The notes below the pieces were generated by a model. The model worked only from the letters and a program-made list of their open reading frames with translations. It had not been told where the DNA came from and ran no database searches. From contig CM067590.1 in the NCBI GenBank assembly GCA_034336665.1, positions 1,204,483 through 1,268,482 of the forward strand: a stretch of DNA of 64,000 nt, given 5' to 3'. The translations under genes and the position numbers were made by a program. Shown one piece after another: positions 45,640 through 57,590 of this stretch. Position 1 is the stretch's first letter. Every line of letters begins with the position of its first letter. Source of the stretch: Luscinia megarhynchos (taxonomy: Eukaryota; Chordata; Aves; Passeriformes; Turdidae).

Positions 45640-46405
45640 CACTAATGGGGTGGCTCCTCTCTGGGGGCACCGGGGTGGGCACGGGGAGCTGTGTGGACCT
45701 GGGGACGGCAGGGGATCGGTGCCACCATCTCCAGCCCCGCCATCCCCCGAGGGGAGGGGTGACCATGAGGGGCTGGCATCCCTTTCCCGGGGGCAGCGCG
45801 GGGGAAGCGGCTCCGTCCCGCCGGGAGCGGCGCTTCCTGCGAGGAAACGGGCTGGGGAGCGCCGGGATCCGGCGGGGACACTGCGGTGCCAGCCGGCCCT
45901 GCTGCGGTGAGCGCTGCGGGCACGGGGGTCCCAGGGCAGCGCGGGGGGTTGCAGCTCTGGGGTGACCCCGCAGCAGCCCCAAAGCCAGGGCAGGCAGCGC
46001 CTGTCCCCTCTGGGGCTGTGGTGGGAGGTGACAAGGGCAGGAGCTGTCCCTGGGGTGCTGGGCTTGGGGACAGCAGGGAGCCCCCAGGCCGGGCTTTGGG
46101 GTCTCTGTGAGGGACAGTCCTGCCCTGGATGGAGGTGGGGACACACCGAGGGGACAAACCCCTGACTGCAGGTGCGGGGCTGCAGGGGTGGCTGCAGCTC
46201 CCTGTGGGAGCAGCGGGAATTTTCACCCCCTCTTTCCTGACCCCTCTGGAATCCATCCCTGTGCAGGGCGTGTGGCAGGGCCGGGGGGAAGCTGAGGCAC
46301 AGCAGTGTGGGGTGGCCACAGGGTGATGTCCCTGTCCCCCTGGGGACCTGAGGTGTCTGTGCTGTCCCCAGTGCTGGGGTTTGACTGTCCTGCCTGTCCC
46401 CACAG
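45640..46405. other. ANKRD24-EBI3 spacer with presumed EBI3 promoter
   Basis: GC-rich between about 45780 and 45960 (gggagcggcgcttcctgcga). Includes the inferred EBI3 5'UTR intron ending at the acceptor 46405. No repeat array or coding exon is seen. Confidence 0.5.
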
Positions 46406-46435
46406 TGCCTGGGCAGCCCTGCTGAGTCTCCCGGC

Positions 46436-48368
46436 ATGAGGTGGCTTTGGGTGGTGGCTTTGGTGGCACCTGCCTGCACTGTCCCCTACAACGGCACTGG
46501 GAGCACTGGGGATGGGGACAACGGGGACAGAGGTATGGGGACAACGGGGGGGACTGGGATGGAGGCTGAGGGGATCTGGGAATCCTGGATACAGCAGGAC
46601 TGGCCAGACTGGGAGCACTGGGGATGGAGATGGAGGGAGCAGGGATGGAGGGGATTTGGGACAGTGAGGGGACAGGGGACAGTGATGGGGTCTCTGGGGA
46701 CACTGGAGGGACTGGGGGTACAGAGGATGGGCACGGAGGGATTGATGATGGAGGAATAGGGACTCTGGGGGTCTGGGGACACTGGGAATGGCACTGGGGG
46801 GCCCAGACCCCTCCTGATGCAGTGTCCCTGTCCCTGCCGTGTCCCCACGTGTCCCCCAGGTCCCTGCACCCCTCAGCACGGCCCCCTGGGCACCGAGGTG
46901 CTGCTGCCGTGCCCGGGGGGTGTGGCTGAGTGGCGCCGGGGTGGCACCGTCCTGGGCACGTCCCCGGCCCCGGGGCTGGCCCTGCCCAACGCCAGCCTGG
47001 CCCACGAGGGCCACTACAGCTGCCACCACCCTGTCACCGGCGAGACCTGGGCCAGCATCTGCCTGCGGCTGGGCTGTGAGTGACCCCCCGCCCTGGCGTG
47101 CCCCGCTGCTGGCCGGGGTCCCTGGGGGAGCTGGCAGTGGGGTGACCCTGTCCCCTGTCCCCTGTCCCCTGTCCCCTGTCCCAGACCCGCCCTCACCGCC
47201 ATCCATCGAGTGCTGGGCCACCAGCTACCCCCAGGCTGTGAACTGCTCCTGGCGGCTGAGCCCTGACCCCCTGCTGGACACCGACTTCGTGGCTACCTAC
47301 AGGTCAGTGGGGCACCCCAGAGCCTCTCCCCGTGTCACACAGCCCTTGCAGCTGTCCCTGTGTCCCCAGGCACGGCACAGACTCAGGTGAGTGCAGCCTC
47401 ACGGGCCCCTGGAGCTGCTCCTTCGGGGACCTGCAGGTGTTTTCCATGACTCCCTACGAGCTCAACCTGACAGCCCGGAACGCCCTGGGAGCTGCCACCA
47501 GAACCCTGCTCTTCCTGCTGGAGAACATTGGTGAGTGCTGAGGGGTCCCTGCAGGACCCCCTGGCTCATCCTTTGGGGGTCTCCCCTGCTTGGCATGATC
47601 AGGCTCAGATTGCCCCTGCACAGCTATGAGGGACCTGTCACCAACAATCCCATGCTGGATCTCGCTGCCACAACATCAAAAAAAAAAAAAAGAAAGTGGT
47701 TTTTCCAACACAGTGGTGGAATAAGGGGATTGGTTATCATGTAAAGGAGGATTTCGATGGGGTATTGGGAAGAATTCTTGGTTGTGAGGGTGGTGAGGCC
47801 CTGCAGTGTGGAATTCCCAGAGAGGCTGTGGCTGTCCCTGGATCCCGGGCAGTGTCCAAGGCCAGGCTGGACAGGGCTTGGAGCAACCTGGGATAGTGGA
47901 AAGTGTCCATGATGGGATGAGATGATCCTCGAGGATCCTGGAATTCTCTCATTCCTTGTCTCCCAGTAAAGCCAGACCCTCCCGAGGCCCTGCAGGTCTC
48001 CCCCATCCCGGGAGAGCCCCAGAAGCTGCTGGTGGAGTGGAGCCCTCCCTCATCCTGGCCATTCCCGGAGTATTTCCCGCTCCAGTACCGCATCCGCTAT
48101 TCCTGGGACAACAACTCCGTCCCCACCACGGTACTGCCACCCCCTGGGGAAACTGAGGCACGGCTGGGGCTGTCCCTGTGCCTGTGTCTGACCCTGACCC
48201 CAGCTGTGTCCCCAGGTGGGCCCGTACGAGCTGACATCCCTCACCCTGACCGACCTGCAGCCCGGCAGCCTCCACCACGTCCAGGTGGCCGCCAAGGACC
48301 TGGCGGATTCTGGGGAATTCAGCGCCTGGAGCCCGCCGGCCTCGGGGACACCCTGGCTGGGGCTGTGA
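46436..48368 (+). CDS. EBI3: EBI3 (IL-27/IL-35 beta subunit) with a predicted extra Ig-like domain
   Basis: Secreted soluble-receptor-like subunit that pairs with p28 (IL-27) or p35 (IL-35). Exons: 46436-46532, 46860-47075, 47185-47302, 47370-47530, 47967-48130, 48216-48368. Total 909 nt (302 aa) with phases consistent throughout. A hydrophobic leader (MRWLWVVALVAPACT) is followed by an exon encoding an Ig-like fold at about 33-104: LPCPGG, a core Trp (AEWRRGG) and the HEGHYSC strand. Two fibronectin-type domains follow: YPQAVNCSW and VFSMTPYELNLTA in the first, SSWPFPEYFPLQYRIRY and SAWSPPA (where human has SDWS) in the second. Human EBI3 (229 aa) has no Ig domain; CNTFR and IL12B do. Identity rests on these motifs and on position next to ANKRD24. 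The extent of exon 1 is the weakest part. A probable 5'UTR acceptor ends at 46405. Confidence 0.88.
47650..47700. repeat. A-rich tract in EBI3 intron 4
   Basis: A run of 13 A followed by gaaag, near the left border of a CR1 fragment. Simple sequence. Confidence 0.7.
47745..47945 (+). mobile_element. CR1 LINE 3' fragment in EBI3 intron 4
   Basis: Forward copy (ggatcccgggcagtgtccaa, ggacagggcttggagcaacc). The 3' end is decayed. Confidence 0.8.
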
Positions 48369-48442
48369 CATCCCATCCCAGGGCGGCTCCTGTCCCTTGT
48401 CCCACCCCAGCAGCGCGGAGCCACCAGTGCTCAGGAACGGGC

Positions 48443-48448
48443 AATAAA
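48443..48448 (+). terminator. EBI3 poly(A) signal (AATAAA)
   Basis: Canonical AATAAA 75 nt past the EBI3 stop with a GT-rich element downstream (tgggatctttgtgatgg). Confidence 0.75.
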
Positions 48449-48619
48449 TGGGCTGGAGGCCTGTTCTAATTCTTGGGATCTTTGTGATGGCTGAGCTGTC
48501 CCTGGGGTCGGTGCCTTCACTGCCCCGCTGTCCCTTTGCTGTTTTAGAACAATCATTACGTTTGCCTGCGTTTGACCTTTTTTTGCCCTTGGGGTCGGTT
48601 CCTTTTCTGCCCCTTCGCC

Positions 48620-49070
48620 CTCCGCCCCACCCCAGCCCTCAGCGCCCACCGGGGCGGGGCCGTCACGGCAGCGGCGGCGTGAGGGGCGGGCGGCATGTCC
48701 CATGTGGGCTGGCGGGGGGGGAGTGCCGTGATTAACGGGGGCCCCTGTTCCCTGCGCGGCGTTCCCCGCGGACCGGAGTCCCGGGATGTCACAGGCTTCA
48801 CACCGGAGCCCCGGCGGGTTCCAGGCCTCACACCGGAGCCCCGGAGCCATTACAGACTCCCCGCCCCCCGTGCCCCCTGGTGGTACCGCCCGTCGCTGGC
48901 TTCCCGCGCTCCGGCGGGGGGCGCTGTGCGCATGCTCAGTGCGGCTCGCGGGCGGTGGCGCCCCCGCCTGGTCCCGGCGCGTTCCGCCGCCCGCAGCCCC
49001 TGCGCGCGGGGCCGGGAGACCCCGGGGCGCAGTCCGTGAGGGCTGAGGCGATGGCGGGAAACGGGGGCAG
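48620..49070. promoter_or_regulatory. Orphan CpG island downstream of EBI3
   Basis: CpG-dense DNA with GC boxes and a doubled ctcacaccggagccccgg unit at 48800-48845, not attached to any gene recognised here. Near its right edge an ATG (49051) is followed by a good donor at 49071 (gggcag|gtatgg). Confidence 0.6.
49051..49070 (+). other. Candidate tiny first coding exon (ATG...CAG|gtatgg)
   Basis: 20 nt encoding MAGNGG plus two bases, in a reasonable Kozak context (ggcgATGG) at the edge of the CpG island. No second exon was found to the right, so this is only a possibility. Confidence 0.2.
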
Positions 49071-49099
49071 GTATGGAGGGGAATGGGTGGCAAAAGGGA

Positions 49100-49290
49100 C
49101 CCTAAAAATCGTCCTGGGCCACCCCTGCCATGGCACGGACACCTTCTGCTATCCCAGGCTGCTCCAAGCCCTGTCCAGCCCTGCCTTGGGCACTGCCAGG
49201 GATCCAGGGGCAGCCGCAGCTGCTCTGGGCACCTGTGCCAGGGCCTGCCCTCCCAGGGAGAAATTCTTTCCCAATATCCATGTCTGGGAT
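49100..49290 (-). mobile_element. CR1 LINE 3' fragment
   Basis: Reverse copy directly downstream of the orphan CpG island, lacking the last 40 or so bases of the element. Confidence 0.8.
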
Positions 49291-51534
49291 CTGATGGGGA
49301 CCTCGGCAGCGATCCCCCACTTTCCAGAGAGCACCGAGGCCTTTCCCAAGCTTTGCCAAGCTTTGTGCCCTCTAGATTTTCTTCCCTGAGCTCTCCTGGG
49401 CTCTGGAAACACTTTCTGTGCTCACAGGTCATTTTGGAAAAAAGAGCTGGTTCATCCCATTCTGTGAAGTTCCACCTCGCTCCAGGTGATGGCACGATTG
49501 GGAGCGTGTGGAGCCGAGGTTTTTTTCCCAGACAGCCTGTTGGACAAGATCCCAGTTTTCCATCTCGGGTATCCGAGACGGAGCAGCCTCACACCCGGCC
49601 AGGAACGAGAGCAGGGAAGAACCTGGTTCTTATAAAACGAGAAAATAAATCCGAGTCACAGGTCAGGGATGGGACTGGAGTTATCTGCGGGGTGAGCAGC
49701 GGCGGTCGGAGGCTCCAAAGGGTTTCCAGCCGCAGGAATGGGCTCCCAGCAGCAGGAGCTGGTGGGATGTCATCCCTTCCATGGCACATGTGGGATGGAG
49801 GCAATGATCCCTGCAGGCTTCCAGCTCCTCCTGCCTCTGCCCTACAGCTGTGTGACCTTCCAAACACACAGCAAAGGGAAAATCCCTGGGAAAGCGGCGG
49901 CTGCCTCGGGCCTCACGCTGACAAACAGCTCTGATCGTCCATCCCACCCTCCCAGAGCAGCACACCTGGGCTGGCCTGGGGTGATCCTGCAACCCAAACA
50001 GCCTCGGGGGTGTCTGCAGTGAAATGGGGGGTCTGGGGTCTGTCCTTTGGCTTGAGAATACAGCTTTACAAAGCAAAAATGGATTTACACGAGGGACAAA
50101 TCCCCCCTCCCGTTGTCTGGGCAGTTTGTGGATTTTGCTGTGTGAGCAAGAAAAAACAATAAATTATACTGCTTATTTCAGAGAGGCAGAATTGCTTAAC
50201 ACTTAAAACCAGCACCACTTATTTTTTCTTCCTGGCTCCATCTCATTGCATCTGACCTTAGGAAGGGACATCAGCTCTCCTGCAAAATTCCCATGTTTTA
50301 GGGTGACCAAAATCACTAAACCCTCCCAGAGAGTGGGACTGGTTAATATTCAAAAAGGTCTTTAAGCTTTTTGTTGGTTCAGATTTTCCTAAAGCCGCTG
50401 CTGCAACACCAGGTTTGTGCTGTAAAATCAGTTTAAAGCAGCAGAAATTCCACATTCTTTCTAAAACATGATGGCAGATCCCTGAGAGCTTTTCCAGGGT
50501 GGTTCCTGTGCTGTTTGTGTGTTGTGTTTGTTTTGTCCTTTTGATTTTGGGTTCTGATTCAAAATTGGCCTTGGCAGGACAGGATTAATCTGAGCTCTCA
50601 GATCTCACAGGTGTTTCTCCATCGTTTATGGAGCTGTCTCTGTAACAAAAAGACACCACTTTTGATTGATTTATTTCCTTATTAATTAGTGTCTCTGGGA
50701 CAAGATGGGAGCTCTGTGGGAACCCCAAATCCTCTGTGCCAAGGAAACCCTGGAGCTGTGTCCCCAGAGCCGTTTTCAGGCTGGGAGGGGAATCTCTGAC
50801 AGCACAGGAGATTTTTCACTCCTGTAATGTGACTTGCCCGGGTTTCCTGGCTGTGTAACTCAAGCCATGGTTTGGGAGGAAAGGAGCCTGCACACCCTGA
50901 CTTTCATGGGTGGAGAGCTTGGCAATCCTCACTTCCACCCTTTCCAGCCCGGGGTTTTGGCTCAGGAGAAGGGAGCTGCCCCTAAAACCCTCCTCTGCAT
51001 CTTCTGGCACCTTCTCAAAGCTCCTGGGTTTAGTCTGGGGCTTGTTCTACCTCAGCACTGGGGAATCTCACAATGACAGAGCTCCTGAGTGCCCCCCCCG
51101 TGCCAGGAAAGGGGCTCTGCTTCCCTCCTTCCCCTTCCCAGCCCCTCCAAGTGCAGTGAAACTGCTGATTCCATTTCAGGGATGATGCTGGGCCCTAACC
51201 AGCTCACCTCCCCTTCAAAAGCCACTGCTGCTCTCAGGAGATCTAATTTAGGAGCACGTGGAAGGCTGGGGTGCCTCCAGGGCTCCGGGGTGCCAGAGCC
51301 TGGAGTGTTTTTATCCATATCCAAGCTGCCAGAAGCTCCTGGCCTCACCTGAACGTGGTGCAGGACAGACTCACCTCTGCAGCAGGACAAATTCATGAGG
51401 GCAAAGCACAAAGATTCTGCTGAAATACAAAGGGAAAAGACCTTGCTCTCAATGGTGATGGTGTTTGGATGTGGGAAGGTGTTTCTCAGATATAGAGAAA
51501 AAAGAAATATTGGAGAGAGACTTTGGACAAGGGT

Positions 51535-51790
51535 CTGGAGTGCCAGGAGCAGGGAATGGCTTCCCACTGCCACAGGGCAGGCATGGATGGGGTATTGGGA
51601 AGGAATTCCTGGCTGGGATGGAATTCCCAGAGAAGCTGTGGCTGCCCCTGGATCCCTGGAAGTGCCCAAGGCTGGTTGGAGTTTGGAGCACCTTGGGATT
51701 GGGGAAGGTGTCCCTGCCATGGCAGGGGTAGCACTAAATGGGATTTAAGATCCTTCCAAGCCAAACCATCCTGGGATTCTTGATTCTCTG
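51535..51790 (+). mobile_element. CR1 LINE 3' fragment
   Basis: Long, well-preserved forward copy from gggaatggcttcccactgcc to aagccaaaccatcctgggat. Confidence 0.85.
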
Positions 51791-53694
51791 TGTTCCCAAC
51801 TAGGACAGAACCCCCCAAATCAGACCCCCTCAGAACGGTGACACCCAGCCCCAGGAATGCCACGGTGATGGGAGTGACAGGAAATGAGTCCTGGGGTCCT
51901 GGGTGTCCAGAGACAAGCAGCAGACATGAAAGCAGCCAGCTTCACCCTGGTCAATATGGTCTGCTTTAAACTCTGTTTTTACTTCAGATTTGGGCTGCCA
52001 ATAACTCCTTCAAACAATGATCTAATGCCTGTGTGAATGTTTGTAAAACCTCACTGCTCTGGCAGGTTGAGCTCTTGCCAAGAAGCAATCACATGTAATT
52101 AGGGAGAAGGAGCTGGAATCTCCTGGCTTTGCAGTGCAGCACATTTTCCAGTTGTGTTTGTCCCATTTGGAGCATCTCCTTCCTGGGGGTGTGCCCTGAG
52201 CTGGGCTCCTGTCCCCAAGGGAACCTGCTGGGAAACACGAGGTGCCTGTGCTGGGCAGAGGGGACAAGGACAGAGCCACAAATGGCATTTTGGGCTCTCA
52301 GTTCTCTCCACCTTTCCTGCTCTGCAGGAGATTCCTGAGGAGGCTTTCCAGGCACGTTGAGTCTTGGGTGGGAACTGAGAGTGTGGAGAAGCTCAGAGCT
52401 TTTGAGGGACACCTGGAAAAACCATTTCCCTGGAGAAGAGGGACAGACAGCCCCACTCTGTCCAAAACTGTCCAAAGAGCCCTGGAAGAGTTTGGATTGG
52501 CAGGAATCTTTAAAGGACTTCAAATGGTTGCTGCTCACACAATAAGTTCCCAGTGGGAAATTAGAGCCTGTCCAGGACAGTAGATCCCAGGAAAAGCAAT
52601 GAGGAAATTGCCACCTCAGTCCCCACTCTCTCACCTGGCACCTGAGGCCCCAAAGGACATTTCCAAGCAAGTTGGGAATTTCAACGTGGAAAGTTCGATA
52701 AGAAAACCCTTCTTGAAATTCCTGGAGCATCCTGAAATTCCCTTCACTGCCTTTTCCACTTCTGGAGAAATGGAACTGTCTGTTGTGCAGTTCCTGGGGT
52801 GTTGTCCTGGAACAACAGGAGGTCAGGGACACACAGGTCAGGTCCTGTGGGACGAGGAGCTGTTATTTATGGAAAGAATTTTTTCCTGAATGTGAGAGAG
52901 GAGAGGTGGATTCTGCTCTCCAGAGGGGTTCGAAATCCTCAATTCCAGCCAAGAGTCATCGCATAAACTTGTGCTGAAGAACCTGACCTAGTTGGAATAA
53001 TTGGAGGTAATTGTCAGCTCTTTCCAGATGACAAAACCCTTAATCACCAGCAGATGCTCAGCCAAGCTCACAAAAAAGGCTGGAAGCCCTGGGTGAGTGG
53101 GGAGGAATTGCTGTCCCACAGGCACCAGTTTCAGGAATGGGCAGGAATCTTCCTTAGGGGTTTTTCCAATACATGGTCAGATGGCAGGACTGGGGCAGTG
53201 GTTTGTGCTGGTGGCCTGGGCATCTCTGCAGAAATCTGGAATTGTGCCATGAGCACACGGCTGAGGGACACTGGAATATCCTGGAACAACTGGGGATGGA
53301 GCAACTCTGAAAGAGGAGCTGGGAGGTTGGGCTGCTCCATGGATTCCTGTCCCAGATCCTCGGGTCCGGACTCTCAGATCCCTGGGGCGGCCTGGGCTTT
53401 CCTGAAGCTCGGGATGGGTTGGATGGGAGGTGGCTGCACTCCCACAGAGCTGCAGGAGTTGCCTTGGGTTTCGCCTGGGAGTTCCCTGCAGGTCAGCAAA
53501 GCCCTGGAGAGAGGGGCTGGGATCTGATGGGGTGAGGATGCTGCTGGAAGAGCAGGACACCTGGGGGTCCCAGGTATCCCATACTGGGGTGTCCCAGGCC
53601 CAGCTGGGCTCCTGGGGGTGTGGAGACACTCTACAAGTAGAAATGGTCCTTCTAGAAGGGTCTGACAATTAACCTGGATTGCTAATTAATCATG

Positions 53695-53800
53695 GAATTA
53701 TAGAACCATGGAATGTCCTGAGCTGGGAGGGACCCACAAGGACACCCCAACAATCCCAGGCTGTGCCTGAAGTGCTGTCCAAATTTTGGGGATGTGCCCA
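53695..53800 (-). mobile_element. CR1 LINE fragment, same subfamily as 22296
   Basis: Reverse copy: ggaatgtcctgagctgggag and caccccaacaatcccaggct, missing its middle part. Confidence 0.7.
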
Positions 53801-54289
53801 TTCCCTGACCAGAGCACTTGCAAATTCCAGGAACCAGCATTTCCAGAGGGGTTTTACCTTCACAACGAGGTGGCAAAAGCAAAGGAGGGCTGGGAACCCT
53901 GGAGATGGTCAGAGCAAGGAGCTGTGAGAGCAAGAGGCTGTGACAGCTGGGCTTTAATTAGCCAGTGCTGTAATGAGGCTTTGGGAGGCTCTGGAGTGGC
54001 TCTCAGCACATTTGGTGTTTTACAGCCATGAGGATTCATCCCTTCCCGTACAACCTCCTGCAGGGGGACCAATAACCAGGGATCCTGCCTGGAAACCAGC
54101 AGCCCCCCCGGGAATGTCTGGGACAGGACTCACTGCAGGCTCTTTGAAGTGGGCAGGAGTGTGGAAACAGTGACAGAGTTCCCGTGAACCAGGGGCCTCC
54201 CATGGGGGCAGGGGCTCTGCAGCCAGAAAAGAGGGAAAATGAACCCCCACACCTTTGAGAAGAGCTCAGTGTGCCCAGGATGGGTGTGC

Positions 54290-55018
54290 AGGGCTGGGCT
54301 GGGCTGGGCTGGGCTGGGCTCCCTTCCTGGGATGGAGCTGCTGGCCCAGGGGATGGAGCTGCTGGCCCAAGGGATGGAGCTGCTGGCCCAAAGGATGGAG
54401 CTGCTGGCCCAAGGGATGGAGCTGCTGGCCCAAAGGATGGAGCTGCTGGCCCAAGGGATGGAGCTGCTGGCCCAGGGGATGGAGCTGCTGGCCCAGGGGA
54501 TGGAGCTGCTGGCCCAGGGGATGGAGCTGCTGGCCCAAAGGATGGAGCTGCTGGCCCAGGGGATGGAGCTGCTGGCCCAGGGATGGAGCTGCTGGCCCAA
54601 GGGGATGGAGCTGCTGGCCCAGGGGATGGAGCTGCTGGCCCAAGGGATGGAGCTGCTGGCCCAAGGGGATGGAGCTGCTGGCCCAGGGGATGGAGCTGCT
54701 GGCCCAGGGGGCTGGGATGGAGCTGCTGGCCCAAGGGGATGGAGCTGCTGGCCCAGGGGGATGGAGCTGCTGGCCCAAGGGATGGAGCTGCTGGCCCAGG
54801 GGATGGAGCTGCTGGCCCAGGGATGGAGCTGCTGGCCCAGGGGATGGAGTTGCTGGCCCAAAGGGATGGAGCTGCTGGCCCAGGGGGATGGAGCTGCTGG
54901 CCCAAAGGGATGGAGCTGCTGGCCCAAGGGATGGAGCTGCTGGCCCAGGGGATGGAGCTGCTGGCCCAGGGGATGGAGCTGCTGGCCCAGGGGATGGAGC
55001 TGCTGGCCCAGGGGCTGG
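54290..55018. repeat. 22-bp minisatellite (ggatggagctgctggcccag)
   Basis: About 30 head-to-tail units with small indels in the run of G or A between them, preceded by four gggct pentamers. Contains no stop codon in most frames, so very long false ORFs arise on both strands. Confidence 0.97.
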
Positions 55019-55799
55019 CTGGGGGCCATGACCTCCTGTTGGAGCACTCCAGCCCGACAGAACTCGGCAGCTGCATGAACTGCTTGTGGCCTCAAGCAAA
55101 GGCCATTCCTCCGCCGCTGCCTCCTGCCAGATGGTCCCAGCCCAGGCTCAGGGCCTCACGTCCCCTCTCAGCTCTGCTTTTCATGTGTCTCTCCCCAAAA
55201 AAGGCCTGGGCCAGTGCCAGGCTCCAGCAAACCCTGGGGAGCAGTCCCCCAGCTCTGGCAGGTCACCGGCGCTGGCAGCAGCCCCACGTCCTGCCTGTGC
55301 AGCCCAGACATCCTCAGCTCTCCCTGCCAGCTCTGGAATGAGAAATGGCTCTGCTCTCCTGTCTGCTTCCACCCCAGTCCCTCTAGGAAGCAGCTCGTGT
55401 TCTCCAGCTCCGTGCTGCTGAAATTAGCTCTGGCATCCTGCAGGACTGCAGCCTCCGCTCGCGCCTCCAGCCCTGGGAAGAGCTGCCGAGACAAGCGGGG
55501 TGTGGGAGCCAAGTGGCCAAAAGAACACGCTGAGGAACAGCACAGCGAGCAGGAGGTGCTGCAGCACGGCAGGGAAATCGTCCTGCTGGGCAGAAAATCC
55601 CCAAAAAAAGCGGTTTTGGAAGGGTTAAACCACAGCACGAGGTTTGGGACAGCTGCAGGATGCTGGGGTGGGCACTGGCATAGGAAGCAGGTTTTAGGTC
55701 ACTCACAAAGCTTTTCTAATTATGCTTTTTTGGGGGGAAAAAAGAAAAAAAAATGGTGTGTTTGATTCTGTAAGTGCTGAACATTCCACAATTGCTGTG

Positions 55800-56600
55800 T
55801 TTAATAAATACAGCGGGGGCTCCTAGGAGACTGAATGGGGCTGAATGAATGAAGTATGTGAGACATCTGAAACCTATTAGTTGGAGCAAACTGGTGGAGA
55901 GGCAGGAATTCTTCTCTTTTAAAAAATATTTATACATTTTCCTTTCATGTCAGGCCAACATCTTATTTGGGGTTATGTTCCAGTGGAAGGAAAGGTGTGT
56001 TGGGGGGAAGTGCAGGGGGAGGGGAGGTGCAGATTTGGGTCAGGCCCAAAAGGAGCAGGAGGGCTGGGTGGCTTTAGGGCCGTATTTTCCTTTTGGACTC
56101 GAAGCCAGCACGTTGGTCCATCAGGGGGCTTTGCCCCAGGCTCAATGGGGATGGATGTTTTGGGATTTGGCTCGTTTTGGGGTGTTTGTCCCACCCAGAG
56201 CCCCTCACATGAGGCAGCAGAACTCCCCATCCCTCTCCACATAAGGTTTATGGGTCTGGTTTAAGTATTTAGGCTGAATTAGAGCACACATCCAGTGCCT
56301 TCCCCACCCATGACAGCTCCAGGAGATCCCACCAGGGTCCAGCAGCAGCAGGAATGATCCCACATCCCACAGGTTTCCACCCAGACTCCTCCTTCTCATG
56401 CAGAATTACCTCAGTGACTTGGGAACAGAGGGAAAAATAGGGAAGGTGGATGGGAAGGACACAGAACGTTCCCCCAGGGGAAAAGCTGAGCCAGCAACTC
56501 TTCAGGAGCCACTGCAGCTGTGGGGAAGGCTCTGGGGCGGGAGGGAAAGGGTTAACAGCACCCAGCTCCAGCCTGGGCACATCATTGCAAATGGAGCCTC
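55800..56600. other. No gene recognised
   Basis: Mixed-composition sequence between two arrays. No conserved protein frame, repeat or RNA structure stands out. Confidence 0.5.
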
Positions 56601-56604
56601 AGTT

Positions 56605-57590
56605 CCTGCTGGGAGCTGGGCTTGTTTCCTGCTGGAAGTTTGGTTATTTCTGTAGGGAAGTTGTGCTTGCTTCCTGCTGGAATTTTTGCTTGTTTCCTAC
56701 TGGAATTTTTGGTTATTCCTGCTGGAATTTGTGGTTGTTTCCTACTGGAATTTGTGGTTATTTCTTGCTGGAATTTGTGTTTCCTGCTGGTAGTTTTGGT
56801 TATTTCCTGCTGGAATTTGTGGTTATTTCCATGTGGAAGTTTTGGTTATTTCCTGCTGGAAGTTTTGGTTATTTCCATCTGGTAGTTTTGGTTATGTCCT
56901 GCTGGAAGTAGTGTTTATTTCTTGCTGGAACTTGTGTTGTTTCCTGCTGGAAGTTTTGGTTATTTCCATCTGGAAGTTTTGGTTATTTCCTGCTGGAAAC
57001 TGTGGTTATTTCCTGCTGGAATTTGTGTTATTTCCTACTGGAATTTTCGGTTATTCCTGCTGGAAGTTTTGGTTATTTCTTGCTGGAACTTGTGGTTGTT
57101 CCCATCTGGAAGTTTTGGTCATTTCCTTCTGGAAGTTTTGGTTATTTCCATCTGGAAGTTTTGGTTATTTCCTGCTGGAAATTGTGTTATTTCCTACTGG
57201 AATTTTTGGTTATTCCTGCTGGAAGTTTTGGTTATTTCCTGCTGGAATTTGTGTTGTTTCCTGCTGGTAGTTTTGGTTATTTCCTGCTAGAATTTGTGGT
57301 TATTTCCATGTGGAAGTTTTGGTTATTCCCATCTGGAAGTTTTGGTCATTCCTGCTGGAATTTGTGGTTATTTCCATCTGGAAGTTTTGGTCATTCCTGC
57401 TGGAATTTGTGGTTATTTCCATCTGGAAGTTTTGGTTATTCCCATCTGGAAGTTTTTGTTATTTCCTGCTGGAATTTGTGGTTATTTCCATCTGGAAGTT
57501 TTGGTTATTCCCATCTGGAAGTTTTGGTTATTCCTGCTGGAATTTGTGGTTATTCCCATCTGGAAGTTTTGGTAGTTTCCTGCTGGAAGC
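56605..57590. repeat. Long minisatellite, 25-31-bp units (tttcctgctggaatttgtgg-ttatt)
   Basis: At least three unit versions (tttcctgctggaatttgtggt, ttccatctggaagttttggt, ttcctactggaatttttggt) in mixed order. Hydrophobic ORFs here are artefacts of the repeat. Confidence 0.95.

Larger units (their letters stand above)
49300..54240. other. Gene-poor stretch
   Basis: GC falls compared with the left of the window. Frames are short and lack recognisable protein features. Contains the CR1 fragments listed separately. No gene or RNA is recognised. Confidence 0.5.

Noticed and set aside
49051..50000. YJU2/CCDC94 expected by human synteny
   Set aside because: Its conserved N terminus and CxxC segments are not seen in any frame to the end of the window.
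54036..55341. ORFs up to 356 codons in several frames
   Set aside because: Open in several frames at once because the 22-bp unit lacks stops; no start context or domain.
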